Assembly: GCF_965279675.1 (NCBI RefSeq)
Contig: NZ_CBDIIJ010000002.1
Coordinates: 310,001-374,000, forward strand
Source of the DNA: Mucisphaera sp965279675
Lineage (GTDB): Bacteria > Planctomycetota > Phycisphaerae > Phycisphaerales > Phycisphaeraceae
Reading direction: 5' to 3'
DNA length: 64,000 bases
Under the pieces are notes generated by a model that worked only from the letters and a program-made list of their open reading frames with translations, was not told where the DNA came from and ran no database searches. Positions 33,234 through 42,376 of the stretch are shown here, piece after piece. The translations under genes and the position numbers were made by a program. The stretch's first letter is position 1. Each line of letters opens with the position of its first letter.

Positions 33234-34828
33234 CACAGGCCTTCACGCCTATCGATATCGAGCTGTACAAACACCTGCTGACCGCGATCGCGGAGGAGAT
33301 GGGCATCCGTCTGATGCGCTCGGCCTACTCGCCGAACATCAAGGAACGACGCGATCACTCCTGCGCGTTGTTCGACGCCTCGGGCAGGCTGATGGCTCAG
33401 GCCGCTCACATCCCGGTCCATCTCGGTTCGGCGGCCGTGTCGGTCGCGGCCGTGATGGAAGCCTTCGACCCGGCTTCGATGGTCGATGGCCAGATGTTCA
33501 TCCTGAATGACCCGTATGCCGGCGGAACGCACCTGCCCGATGTCACGGCCGTTGCGCCCGTGATACTTGAAGAGGGCCAGCGGCCTGCTTTTTACGTGGC
33601 CAATCGCGCACACCATGCTGATGTGGGCGGCAGCCGGCCGGGGTCCTTGTCCCTCATCGCAACGATTGAAGAAGAAGGCGTCCGCTTCGGACCCATGCCA
33701 TTCGATAAAGCCTTCATCGAATGGTTCGCGAATCAGACCCGCACGCCCGGCGAGCGATGCGGGGACCTGTTCGCCCAGGCCGCAGCGCTGCGACTCGGTG
33801 TCCAGCGGATGAAGGACTTGTGTACGAAACGGGGCTCCAGCCGGATGAGTGAGGCGGGGGATGCGTTGATCGCCTACAGCCAGCGAATGATGCAAGCGGT
33901 CATCCGTGACCTGCCCGATGGCTGCTATCGGTTCGAAGATGCACTGGACAATGACCCGCTCAAGGACCCGAACCGACCGGTCTGGATCCGTGTGGCGCTC
34001 GAGATCGAAGGCGACCATGCCAGGATCGATTTCTCCGAGAGTGACGACCAGATGCAGGGTCCGCTAAACGCGGTACGCGCCATCACCCTGGCTGCGACGC
34101 AGTACTGCTTCCGTTGTCTGGGGCCGGCGGACCTCCCCGACAACGCAGGCGTCCTGAACGCGCTCGAGGTGATCACCCGACCCGGTTCCGTCGTCGAAGC
34201 GCGCTACCCCGCAGCGGTCGCAGCGGGCAACGTGGAAACTTCACAGCGGATTGTGGACGTGCTCTTCGGAGCTTTGGCACAGGCCGCGCCCGATCGTGTG
34301 CCCGCAGCGTCAGCTGGTTCGATGACCAACCTGACGCTGGGGGGGATGGACCCCCGACATGCCGATCAGAAACCCTTCGCCTACTACGAGACCATCGCCG
34401 GCGGGGCCGGTGCCGGGCCTGCGTCGCCGGGCGCCTCGTGCATTCAGATCCACATGACCAACACCCTGAACACCCCGACCGAAGCCCTCGAGCACGCCTA
34501 TCCCCTCCGGGTCCGCTCGGTGAGCGTGCGGCCAGATTCGGGCGGAACGGGGCTGCATCGGGGCGGCGACGGCATGGTTCGGGTCTACGAAGCGCTGGTC
34601 CCGACGGAGGTCACGCTGATCGCCGAACGTCATCAGCGCCCGCCTTACGGGCTTTGTGGCGGCGAACCGGGTGCGTGCGGTCGAGCCAGCCTGATCCATC
34701 TCGATGGCCGGCGCGAGACACTCTCGGGCAAGGTCGAAAGAACCCTCAACCCTGGCGAGCAACTGGTCATCGAGACGCCGGGCGGCGGAGGGTGGGGGCA
34801 GACTGACCCGCCCGCTGACGCTCGTTAA
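33230..34828 (+). CDS. hyuB: Hydantoinase/oxoprolinase B-type subunit (HyuB-like)
   Basis: 532 residues from a GTG that overlaps the hyuA stop. Family blocks: SYSPNIKERRDHSCALFD-like text (here SAYSPNIKERRDHSCALFD), HIPVHLGSAAVSV, FILNDPYAGGTHLPDVT and HHADVGGSRPGS, which together carry the metal-binding His and Asp residues of the B subunit; the C-terminal part ends with GEQLVIETPGGGGWG. It forms the ring-opening enzyme with HyuA in the cytoplasm. It is the last gene of the argJ-hyuA-hyuB unit; a tRNA gene follows after 11 bases. Confidence 0.92.
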   Translation: MTQAFTPIDIELYKHLLTAIAEEMGIRLMRSAYSPNIKERRDHSCALFDASGRLMAQAAHIPVHLGSAAVSVAAVMEAFDPASMVDGQMFILNDPYAGGTHLPDVTAVAPVILEEGQRPAFYVANRAHHADVGGSRPGSLSLIATIEEEGVRFGPMPFDKAFIEWFANQTRTPGERCGDLFAQAAALRLGVQRMKDLCTKRGSSRMSEAGDALIAYSQRMMQAVIRDLPDGCYRFEDALDNDPLKDPNRPVWIRVALEIEGDHARIDFSESDDQMQGPLNAVRAITLAATQYCFRCLGPADLPDNAGVLNALEVITRPGSVVEARYPAAVAAGNVETSQRIVDVLFGALAQAAPDRVPAASAGSMTNLTLGGMDPRHADQKPFAYYETIAGGAGAGPASPGASCIQIHMTNTLNTPTEALEHAYPLRVRSVSVRPDSGGTGLHRGGDGMVRVYEALVPTEVTLIAERHQRPPYGLCGGEPGACGRASLIHLDGRRETLSGKVERTLNPGEQLVIETPGGGGWGQTDPPADAR

Positions 34829-34839
34829 GCTGTCTGGAT

Positions 34840-34913
34840 GGCTCCGTAGCCCAATTGGCAGAGGCAATCGACTTAAAATCGATCCAGTGCGGGTTCGAGT
34901 CCCGCCGGAGCTA
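34840..34913 (+). tRNA. tRNA with UAA (Leu) anticodon but a short class I variable loop
   Basis: Acceptor GGCTCCG/CGGAGCT, D arm GCC...GGC (three pairs), anticodon stem ATCGA/TCGAT with loop CTTAAAA (anticodon TAA), variable loop of only 5 bases (CCAGT), T arm GCGGG TTCGAGT CCCGC, discriminator A; CCA is not encoded. All stems pair. A normal tRNA-Leu has a long variable arm, which is missing here. Confidence 0.85.
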
Positions 34914-34997
34914 TTGACCACAAACCGCCTATCTTCACCAGATCCGAGAATCGGCGTAAATCTTTGGACCAGAACAAGTTTGAAAGACCATAATTCC

Positions 34998-35025
34998 TTG
35001 ACAGCCAGCCTTCGGCCTTTATCTT
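34998..35025 (+). promoter_or_regulatory. Putative sigma-70 promoter of the PEP-CTERM gene
   Basis: TTGACA (34998-35003), a 16-base spacer and TATCTT (35020-35025). A long leader of about 180 bases follows to the ATG at 35212. The rest of the 298-base gap after the tRNA holds nothing else recognisable. Confidence 0.55.
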
Positions 35026-35211
35026 ATGTAAGAGTGAAGTCCGGGAAGGCTTGCTGAATCGCGTGCCTGTCTGAGTTTCGTGTAAGCGGAGATTGGTAGA
35101 ACCTAAACGAGAGAGATTGACCCTGATCGATGTGCCCCTGTCGGGCCTCGACCTACTTGCCTGAACCCTGTTTCTGTCCTTATTCCACCCCCCTGAAGGA
35201 GGCTTGAGAAG

Positions 35212-36453
35212 ATGAATACCCGTACCCTTTTGACCGCTGTCACCCTGGTTGCCGCTGGCACCACCGTCGCGAGCGCCGTGAACTTCAAGGAGATCGGCCG
35301 CCTGGACGTGACCGCCCTGCAGGACGCCTCCGGCCGCCCGATCGCCCAGCCGCTGTCGGTTGGCTTCTCCGGCGGCATCCTCTACGTCGGTGAATTCGGC
35401 GCTGGCGGCCAGGTCGTCCGGATCGACGATCCCCTCGGCTCTGCCACCGTCGCCAACGTCTTCGGCACCCCCGCCATCCATGCCCGCGGCGTGGATAGCC
35501 TCGATGCCAATTTTGAGTACGTCGCCTCGGTCTCTGGTTTCGACATCAACGCTGCCACCGATGACCTCCTCGAGGTCCACACCATTGGCGGGGTTCAGAC
35601 CCTCAGCGTGATCACCGACGCCCCGCTGGCCACTCCCGCCAACTACGGTGCCGATGGCCGTGGTTTCTCTGGTGTCGCCCTCGATCCCGGCTTCAACGGC
35701 CAGGGCCCGGCTGCCGTCTCCTCCGTCGTCTTCGCTCAGCGTCAGCGGATTGCCAACGATGTCAACGGTGGAGCTCTGCTCTCCGGCGATCCCGGCACCG
35801 CTGAGTACCGCAACGAAGTCGCCACCACCGGCGGCGTCGATGTGGCCTACAACGACCAGACCGGCGACCACTACCTGCTCACCATCGAAGGCATCTCCAA
35901 GATGACCCGTGACGGTGCCCAGTCGTTCGTGCAGTACCCCAACCCGCCGTTCCCCACGCAGGGCTGGTACACCCAGGCCTCGCTCGGTCTGACCTACTTC
36001 GGCAACGCCGACTTCAACCAGGATCAGAACCTTGAGTTCGTGAACGCGGCAAAGTCCGGTGGCGGCCTCCCCACCGACCTGCTGCTGGTCAACAACCCGC
36101 GTAACGCGGCGACGGCCAGCCCGGCCCTCGTCGACATCGTGGAAGCCTTCGACGCCAACGCCCCGCTCGGCTCGGGTGACAACCCCGCCAGCGACTCGGC
36201 CAACGACGTCGCCATCAACTGGATGGCTCCGGACGGCTCGCCGTTCGTCCAGGCCGCTCAGACCTTCGTCGACTTCGGCGTGAATCCGTTCGACGCCATC
36301 GTCTACGACTTCGCTTACGACATCGAGACCCGCGTCCTCGCCGTGTCCGACCTCGGTTCGGGTCACGTCTACTTCTTCGCGGTGCCCGAGCCGGCTTCGG
36401 CCGCCCTCCTGGGCCTCGGCGGTCTCGCCGCCCTGCGTCGTCGTCAGGCCTGA
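35212..36453 (+). CDS. Exported PEP-CTERM protein, probable beta-propeller
   Basis: 413 residues with GGAGG before the ATG. Signal peptide to about residue 22 (VAAGTTVASA), then a mature part built of repeated short strand blocks such as VGFSGGILYVGEFGAGGQVVRID and VRDSL-free Asp/Gly-rich turns, suggesting a beta-propeller-like surface protein. It ends with a textbook signal, VPEPASAALLGLGGLAALRRR, for exosortase sorting to the cell surface. Codon use is strongly biased to C-ending codons, as in highly expressed genes. A strong terminator follows at 36483. Function unknown. Confidence 0.85.
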   Translation: MNTRTLLTAVTLVAAGTTVASAVNFKEIGRLDVTALQDASGRPIAQPLSVGFSGGILYVGEFGAGGQVVRIDDPLGSATVANVFGTPAIHARGVDSLDANFEYVASVSGFDINAATDDLLEVHTIGGVQTLSVITDAPLATPANYGADGRGFSGVALDPGFNGQGPAAVSSVVFAQRQRIANDVNGGALLSGDPGTAEYRNEVATTGGVDVAYNDQTGDHYLLTIEGISKMTRDGAQSFVQYPNPPFPTQGWYTQASLGLTYFGNADFNQDQNLEFVNAAKSGGGLPTDLLLVNNPRNAATASPALVDIVEAFDANAPLGSGDNPASDSANDVAINWMAPDGSPFVQAAQTFVDFGVNPFDAIVYDFAYDIETRVLAVSDLGSGHVYFFAVPEPASAALLGLGGLAALRRRQA

Positions 36454-36482
36454 GCCTGAGCCTCGATTCAGACCCTACGCAG

Positions 36483-36513
36483 CGCCCGGCTTCACCGCCG
36501 GGCGTTGTTTTTT
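36483..36513 (+). terminator. Rho-independent terminator of the PEP-CTERM gene
   Basis: CGCCCGGC (36483-36490) and GCCGGGCG (36497-36504), 6-base loop, followed by TTGTTTTTT. Confidence 0.9.
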
Positions 36514-36570
36514 GGCTGGCCGATCGCCGGTCCGGGTGTAGGCTTGAGTAACCGTTGAGAGGAAGCTGTT

Positions 36571-38574
36571 GTGCACCTATTCCGAGGCATCCTGATCGGC
36601 TCGACCGCGGCGATGGCCCTCGCCGCCGCGAGCGCACCTGCCCGAGCCACCGGCTTCACCGACGCCACCTTCTCAACCGGCATCTTCTATCTCCAGCGCA
36701 ACGTCCTGGCATTCCCGGACACCGGCGACGAGATCCGCCGTCAGACCGGCGGAGCCGCGGCTGGTGATGTCAACGGCGACGGCTTCCCGGATGTCGTGGT
36801 CTCCCGCTATGGCGACACCCCCCTGCTCTATCTCAACGACCAGGACGGCACCTTCACCCAGGCCACCAGCCTCGCCTTCGATGTATCTGCATTGCCAGCA
36901 ACCCTCAACGGTCTCGGCTTTGGGGATGTCGATCACGATGGCGATCTCGACCTCTACGCCACGGCCACTGAGGACACCCGGTACTACCTGTTTATCAACG
37001 ACGGCACCGGCAGCTTTACCGAGCAGGCGCTGCCACGTGGAGCCGCCGTCAGCAAGCCCGATACCCACTACGGCACGTCGGTCGCTTTTGGTGACTACGA
37101 CCGCGACGGCTGGCTCGACCTGCACACCGGCGAGTGGCGTTGGGGCTATCTGAATACCACCAACGCCGACCACAACGCCCGGCTGCTGCGTAACACCGGC
37201 GGCGGCTTCTTCGAGGACACCACCGCCGCCGCAGGCGTCGAGCACGCACCGAACACGCCCCAGGCCACGCTATGGGCCTCGCGCTTCTCCGACCTCGATG
37301 GCGACCACTGGCCCGACCTCGTCGAAGCCAACGACTTCCTGACCAGCAAGACCTACTGGAACAACGCCGACGGTACCTTCCTCGACGGCACCAACGCCGC
37401 CGGCTTCAACCAGGGCTTTTCCGAGATGGGCATGACCGTCGGCGACTACGACAGCGACGGCGATCTCGATGTCTACATCACCAACATCGACTCGGGCGGC
37501 ACCGTCGGCTCTGGCAACATGCTCTACCGCAACGACGGCAACCGGCAGTTCACCGAAGTCAGCAAGACCGCGGGCGTCAACGCCGGCGGCTGGGGATGGG
37601 GCACCGCCTTCCTCGATCACGATCACGACGGCGACCTCGACCTCATTGCCACCAACGGACAGTCCGGCCGCCCCATCGATCGGACCCAGTTCTTCGACAA
37701 CGATGGCGACGGCACCTTCACCGAGATCGGCGTCTCCATCGGCGTCGATGACGACGGCTCCGGCAAGGGGCTTCTCACCTTCGACTACGACCGCGACGGC
37801 GACCTCGACGTCCTCATCGTCAACAACGCCGGCGCGCCGACGGTCTACCGCAACGACGCCGACAGCGACCCGACCGCCGGCAGCTACCTCCAACTCGATC
37901 TGCGGGGCGTCATCTCCAACACCTATGGCGTCGGTGCCTGGGTCACGGTCACTCCCGACCTAAGTGATCCCACCACCTCCTACCTCCGCGAGATGGATGG
38001 CGGGAGCAACTTCCTAGCCCAGTCCGAGATACTGGTGCACTTCGGCCTCGGCGACGCGGAAACAGTGGACCGTATCGAGATCCGCTGGCCGAGTGGGCTG
38101 ACGCAGACCCTCGACAACGTCGCGACGAATCAACGACTCACTGTTGATGAGGCCTGGCTGATTGGCGACGTCAATCTCGACGGCCTGCTGGACGCATCGG
38201 ACATAGACGAGCTCGCCGCGGCGATCAACACGGGAGCGATCGACCTCCGCTACGGCATGGTCGACGGAAGCCCGCTGATTGAAGCCGCGGATCTAGACCA
38301 CCTCATCACCGCCCTGCTCAGCACACAACGCGGCGACGCCAATCTTGATCAGCGCGTGGACCTCATCGATCTCTCCGCGCTCGCCGCGAGCTTTGGTCAG
38401 TCAGGAGGTTGGTCGCACGGCGACTTCAACACCGACGGCACCGTCGATCTGATCGATCTTTCTCTGCTCGCGGCCAACTTCGGCTTCGACGGCAACACCG
38501 CGATTCCTGAGCCAGCGGGGATAACGCTGATAGCCCTAGGTGCTTTAGCGGTACGCCGTCGACGGACCCACTAA
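36571..38574 (+). CDS. Exported FG-GAP/ASPIC protein with dockerin-like repeats and PEP-CTERM
   Basis: 667 residues from GTG 36571 (GAGAGGAAG upstream). Signal peptide to about residue 28. Residues about 55-440 carry FG-GAP/VCBS repeats with calcium-type Asp loops (DVNGDGFPDVVVSRYGD, DVDHDGDLDLYATATED, DYDSDGDLDVYITNIDS and others). An ASPIC/UnbV block follows (DRIEIRWPSGLTQTLDNV), then dockerin-like calcium loops (GDVNLDGLLDASDIDEL, GDANLDQRVDLIDLSAL, GDFNTDGTVDLIDLS) and the terminal IPEPAGITLIALGALAVRRRR. It is probably a large calcium-binding surface protein. Confidence 0.9.
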   Translation: MHLFRGILIGSTAAMALAAASAPARATGFTDATFSTGIFYLQRNVLAFPDTGDEIRRQTGGAAAGDVNGDGFPDVVVSRYGDTPLLYLNDQDGTFTQATSLAFDVSALPATLNGLGFGDVDHDGDLDLYATATEDTRYYLFINDGTGSFTEQALPRGAAVSKPDTHYGTSVAFGDYDRDGWLDLHTGEWRWGYLNTTNADHNARLLRNTGGGFFEDTTAAAGVEHAPNTPQATLWASRFSDLDGDHWPDLVEANDFLTSKTYWNNADGTFLDGTNAAGFNQGFSEMGMTVGDYDSDGDLDVYITNIDSGGTVGSGNMLYRNDGNRQFTEVSKTAGVNAGGWGWGTAFLDHDHDGDLDLIATNGQSGRPIDRTQFFDNDGDGTFTEIGVSIGVDDDGSGKGLLTFDYDRDGDLDVLIVNNAGAPTVYRNDADSDPTAGSYLQLDLRGVISNTYGVGAWVTVTPDLSDPTTSYLREMDGGSNFLAQSEILVHFGLGDAETVDRIEIRWPSGLTQTLDNVATNQRLTVDEAWLIGDVNLDGLLDASDIDELAAAINTGAIDLRYGMVDGSPLIEAADLDHLITALLSTQRGDANLDQRVDLIDLSALAASFGQSGGWSHGDFNTDGTVDLIDLSLLAANFGFDGNTAIPEPAGITLIALGALAVRRRRTH

Positions 38575-38586
38575 GCCATAGAAAAA

Positions 38587-38608
38587 GCCCCGAACCGAAG
38601 TCCGGGGC
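38587..38608 (-). terminator. Terminator of ilvC
   Basis: GCCCCG (38587-38592) and CGGGGC (38603-38608); on the minus strand the stem is followed by TTTTTC. Confidence 0.85.
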
Positions 38609-38633
38609 CTCGTCATTCTTAAGATGGAAGTCC

Positions 38634-39647
38634 TTAGTCCTTGTCGAGGTCGACGGGGTCGAGCCAGGGCATCATGGCCCGCAGTTCCTTGCCGACCTTT
38701 TCGACGGCGTGGCCCTTGTTGTCTTCCCGCTGCTTCTTGAACCAGGGGAAGCCCTTGGCGTAGTCCTCGCGGAAGGCCTTGGCGAACCCGCCGTCCTGGA
38801 TGTGCTTGAGGGCCGCGGCCATGCGCTGCTTGGTCTCGTCGTCGCAGATCTTCGGTCCGGTGTAGTAGTCGCCGAACTCAGCGGTGTTCGAGATGGAGTA
38901 CCGCATGTAGTCGAGACCGCCACGCTTGATGAGGTTGATGATCAGCTCGAGCTCGTGGCAGACCTCGAAGTAGGCCAACTCGGGCGGGTAGCCGGCTTCG
39001 GTCAGGACCTCGAAACCCTTCTTGATGGACTCGGACAGGCCACCACAGAGGACGACCTGCTCGCCGAAGAGGTCGGTCTCGCACTCGTCCTTGAAGGTGG
39101 TGACGAGGATGCCGCCCTTGCCACCGCCGACGCCGATGGCCCAGGCCATCGCCGTGTCGCGGGCCTTGCCGGAGGCATCCTGATGGATGGCCATGAGGGC
39201 CGGGACGCCGCCGCCCTTCTCGAACTCCCAGCGGACGGTGTGGCCGGGGCCCTTGGGGGCCACCATGACCACATCGACATCCTCGGGCGGGGTGATCGTC
39301 TTGAAGTGCACGTTGAAGCCGTGGGTGAAGCCGAGGGTCATGCCCGGCGTCAGGTTCGGGGCGATCGACTTCTCGTAGACATCCGGCTGCACCTCATCGG
39401 GCAGGGTCAGGATGACCACGTCGGCGGCCTTGACGGCCTCATCGACGGGCAGCGGATCGAACCCATGCTCCGCAGCGAGCTTGCCGTTGGCCGAGTCTTT
39501 GCGGTTGGCGACGATGACCTTCAGCCCGGAATCCCGGAGGTTCTGAGCGTGGGCGTGGCCCTGCGAGCCGTAGCCGAGCACCGCGATCGTCTTGCCCTTC
39601 AGGCCGTCAAGCGACCCATCCTTGTCGTAAAGCGTTTCGATCGCCAT
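38634..39647 (-). CDS. ilvC: Ketol-acid reductoisomerase
   Basis: 337 residues from ATG 39647, chosen because GGGAG precedes it and the family begins with MAIETLYDKD; an upstream ATG at 39743 would add 32 Pro/Arg-rich residues. Class I enzyme of branched-chain amino-acid synthesis: it isomerises and reduces acetolactate (or acetohydroxybutyrate) with NADPH and Mg2+. N-terminal Rossmann domain with GYGSQGHAHAQNLRDSG, followed by the C-terminal knotted helical domain with the metal-binding Asp and Glu residues (DLFGEQVVLCGG, FEVCHELELI). No other ilv gene is adjacent. Confidence 0.96.
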   Translation of the reverse strand: MAIETLYDKDGSLDGLKGKTIAVLGYGSQGHAHAQNLRDSGLKVIVANRKDSANGKLAAEHGFDPLPVDEAVKAADVVILTLPDEVQPDVYEKSIAPNLTPGMTLGFTHGFNVHFKTITPPEDVDVVMVAPKGPGHTVRWEFEKGGGVPALMAIHQDASGKARDTAMAWAIGVGGGKGGILVTTFKDECETDLFGEQVVLCGGLSESIKKGFEVLTEAGYPPELAYFEVCHELELIINLIKRGGLDYMRYSISNTAEFGDYYTGPKICDDETKQRMAAALKHIQDGGFAKAFREDYAKGFPWFKKQREDNKGHAVEKVGKELRAMMPWLDPVDLDKD

Positions 39648-39787
39648 CGCGATCTCCCTGATCAAAAGAGGTGAATGTCTGGACCGAGCCCACGCTCGGC
39701 GATTCGAGCCACGCAAGGTAGCCGGAGGGGGGTGGGGGGTCAAAGAGTAGTAGTGTTAAGCAAGACCAGTGATGACAATGCGCAGAT

Positions 39788-40318
39788 TTAGAACAACAGA
39801 TAGGCCGCTAACGAAAGCACGAGGTGCAGCAGAATGACGCTCGCTAGGATCATCTCTGCACAGGCAAAACAAACAGCTGGCAGATAGATGAACAGGTATC
39901 GCGATGTATCTCTGCCCGCCTCAACTCCAACACCCACAAACTGAAGAGGTGCTCTGTAGGGTTGCAGATACCTCTGCATAAAGAAACCGTGGTGTAGGGA
40001 CACACCGATCCAGAGTAATGTTGTCGCAACTGTAAAAACAGAAATCAATTCGCTTCGTGACTCGGACCAGAATGCGGTATGAAGGCTGACCATGGTAAAC
40101 AGGTAGATAACCAAGGCGACGACTGGTAACCAAGCCAGTAAAAACATGACTTGGTGTCCGAAAGCCTTGGGCTGACGGTACACGGCTAGTTCATGACCCA
40201 GCACCGCACTCTTGTCATACGCCCGCCCACACTCCGGACACACCCCGACCTCCGGCGACCCATCCAACGAATACCGACACCCCGCGCACTGTGCTCCAGA
40301 TAGCGCCTGCTCACTCAT
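39788..40318 (-). CDS. Zinc-ribbon membrane protein, unrecognised
   Basis: 176 residues. An N-terminal zinc ribbon of two CxxC pairs (CAGC at about 11-14 and CPEC at about 27-30) resembles those in proteins that begin with a double zinc ribbon. It is followed by four hydrophobic segments (about 54-80, 92-108, 138-160 and 160-176). Base composition is more AT-rich than in the neighbours. The role is unknown; similar ribbon-plus-helices proteins are frequent in planctomycetes. Confidence 0.65.
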   Translation of the reverse strand: MSEQALSGAQCAGCRYSLDGSPEVGVCPECGRAYDKSAVLGHELAVYRQPKAFGHQVMFLLAWLPVVALVIYLFTMVSLHTAFWSESRSELISVFTVATTLLWIGVSLHHGFFMQRYLQPYRAPLQFVGVGVEAGRDTSRYLFIYLPAVCFACAEMILASVILLHLVLSLAAYLLF

Positions 40319-40349
40319 CCCTCCATATTACTTGGCGTCCCCCACGCAG

Positions 40350-40384
40350 AAGACCCCCGGCCACACAACTTGGCCGGGGGTCTT
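40350..40384 (-). terminator. Strong hairpin terminator
   Basis: A 14-bp perfect stem (40350-40363 and 40371-40384, AAGACCCCCGGCCA type) with a 7-base loop, placed just after the stop of the PEP-CTERM gene on the minus strand. Confidence 0.8.
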
Positions 40385-40416
40385 GAACAAGGAAGGAAAG
40401 AGAGCAATCAGGGGGT

Positions 40417-41235
40417 TCAGATCAGCCGGCGACGCCGAAGCAGGCCCAGACCGAGCAGGCCCGCCACCGCCGCGCTGGCCGGCTCGGGAACGATGGTGAT
40501 ACGAGCGATCAGATCATCCGGGCCGAACGAACTGCCGACGGTGTAGAGCGGGTTGGACGTGCCAATGAATGAGTCGAGGTGGGCCGGGATGGTGGGGTCG
40601 TCGAAGATGTTGAACACCGCCACGTCGGTCACAGTACCGGCCGTACCGACCTGGCCGGCAACGAACGCCGGACCATCCAGGGCGTCGTTCGCTTCGGTCC
40701 CGGCATCATTCACGTCCCGACCGAAGAGCAGGATCTCCACCGGCCCGTTGAAGTTGCCGAAGGCATCGAACAGCTCGATCGCGAACGGGTTGCCGTTGGC
40801 AACAAACAGGTCATTGCTGGGGATGACCATCGAGGCGTAGCTGAAATACCGATTCACCGTCGCGTCGCCGACGCTGAACGTCGCGCTGCCCGTGTCGCCG
40901 GGCGTGAACACGGGTGGCGTGGTCGACGGGCTGGTGATGGTTAGGTCTACCCCGCCGGCGAGGCCCGCAGCACTCGTACCGAACGCGGCAGAGATCGGCC
41001 CGGTATCGCCAACTTCGGCCAGCTCTTCCGTGCCCGGGAATCCGGCGAGGGTCGCCCCGCCGTCGTAGCTGTCGAACCCGCCGTTGTGGACGCCGACCCA
41101 GAACGGCGTGAAGGCGAACCCGTCCGTAGGCTGGAGGTTCTCAATGGTGACGGTGATGTCCTGGGCCGTGGCGGTGGTCGCTGAAACCACCAGAACCGAA
41201 CCAACTGCGAGACTTCCGATCGTGCGATGCATCAT
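40417..41235 (-). CDS. Spondin-like domain PEP-CTERM protein
   Basis: 272 residues from ATG 41235 (GGAGGAG before it; a second ATG is three bases on). Signal peptide to about residue 25 (SATTATAQ). The mature part starts with VTIENLQPTDGFAFTPFWVGVHNGGFDSYD, the Spondin_N-like pattern seen in many bacterial exported proteins, and continues with beta strands to about residue 245. It ends with VPEPASAAVAGLLGLGLLRRRR for exosortase sorting. It is probably a surface or matrix protein, followed by a very strong terminator. Confidence 0.8.
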   Translation of the reverse strand: MMHRTIGSLAVGSVLVVSATTATAQDITVTIENLQPTDGFAFTPFWVGVHNGGFDSYDGGATLAGFPGTEELAEVGDTGPISAAFGTSAAGLAGGVDLTITSPSTTPPVFTPGDTGSATFSVGDATVNRYFSYASMVIPSNDLFVANGNPFAIELFDAFGNFNGPVEILLFGRDVNDAGTEANDALDGPAFVAGQVGTAGTVTDVAVFNIFDDPTIPAHLDSFIGTSNPLYTVGSSFGPDDLIARITIVPEPASAAVAGLLGLGLLRRRRLI

Positions 41236-41368
41236 CTGTGACTCCTCCAAGAGAGTGCAGGCGCGGAGATAGCAGTGACCGCCGAGCGCCGCGCCGCACG
41301 ACAGCCAGGTCCCAAACCGAATCAGGCATCAGCCGGAACAACCGGCGAATCAGTTCACATCAAGCCTT

Positions 41369-41974
41369 CTAACCCCAGGGCGCCAGCACCCGCCAGATCG
41401 CCCGGGAGACATCATCCGAGTACCCCACCGCAGGACCTTTCAGAAGCCCTTCATTGATCAGCCTCGGCACGTTCAAAAGCATCCCTGATACGGTCGCGAC
41501 GGCCAGATCAGGATCGAGCCCCCGACAGTCACCGGCACGCACGCCCTCCATCAGCAACTCCCGGAGCATCCGGCTCTGAGCCGTATAGACCTCGCCGAGT
41601 GAGTCGGCATAGCGATCGGGCATCAGCAGCACATAGGTAAACGCATCCCGGTTGCCGTCGTAGTAGGCGTAAGTGAGATCGACCCATTGGTAGATCTTCC
41701 GCTCCAGCGGGGCGTCACTGGTCAGCAGGTCGGCCTTCTCGCGGATCATCTCCTGGACGATGCGGGTGTAGATCTCTCGCCAGAGGTCGTCCTTACTCTT
41801 GAAATGCCGGTAGAGCGCGGCCTCGGTGACGCCGGCCTCACGCGTGATCGACCGGACTGAGGCTCCACGCATTCCCTCCGTGCGGGCGATCTTCAGAGCG
41901 GCCACCCGGAGCGCCTCCTTGGTGCTCGCGGGCTGCTCGTCGTCGCTTCCACGATGTAAACGATCGTTGACCAT
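41369..41974 (-). CDS. TetR/AcrR-family transcriptional regulator
   Basis: 201 residues. N-terminal DNA-binding domain at about 17-65, with the HTH pattern ASVRSITREAGVTEAALYRHFKSKDDL; the C-terminal ligand-binding part is helical (about 75-190). Ligand and target genes are unknown. The ATG lies inside a candidate operator (AACGATCGTT at 41959-41968), implying self-repression. No efflux or catabolic gene is adjacent, so it may control distant genes. Confidence 0.9.
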   Translation of the reverse strand: MVNDRLHRGSDDEQPASTKEALRVAALKIARTEGMRGASVRSITREAGVTEAALYRHFKSKDDLWREIYTRIVQEMIREKADLLTSDAPLERKIYQWVDLTYAYYDGNRDAFTYVLLMPDRYADSLGEVYTAQSRMLRELLMEGVRAGDCRGLDPDLAVATVSGMLLNVPRLINEGLLKGPAVGYSDDVSRAIWRVLAPWG

Positions 41975-41992
41975 GCGGGGTTAACGGTCGTT
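41959..41992. promoter_or_regulatory. Candidate TetR operator, two similar sites
   Basis: AACGATCGTT (41959-41968, a perfect palindrome) and AACGGTCGTT (41983-41992), 24 bases apart centre to centre, both followed by GACM. The first overlaps codons 3-6 of the regulator gene. Confidence 0.5.
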
Positions 41993-42157
41993 GACACCGG
42001 TGTATTCCCCTGGTTTCCGAAAAAAATGAATCAAGCAATGATCGGGACACGCAAGGCTGACATCGCCGGGCGACAGCGTCATCCTCCCCAATCCACCGCC
42101 ACCCAAGATCGTGCCGCACCAGGGGCCCCCAGAGGCTCGTCTGAAGGACCATCAGAA

Positions 42158-42231
<74 letters not shown>

Positions 42232-42376
42232 GTTCACGCCAGTCTATCTCTATCAGTCACCGGTCGCTAGATCCGCGTGTCGTCACGCCTGCTCCGGGTC
42301 CAGATAACCCGCCGAAGAACCCCGCCGACCGGCTCCCCGCAGACCCGATCACCGGAAAAATCGTCACCGCTGGCCC

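Noticed and set aside
34873..36366. A 497-codon minus-strand frame starting at the tRNA and covering the PEP-CTERM gene.
   Set aside because: The plus strand has a signal peptide, ribosome site and PEP-CTERM ending; the minus frame is a shadow.
36571..38574. CRISPR-like or tandem DNA repeat because of the many similar Asp-loop segments.
   Set aside because: The repeats are in the protein (FG-GAP calcium loops); spacing and DNA sequence vary, with no repeat-spacer order.
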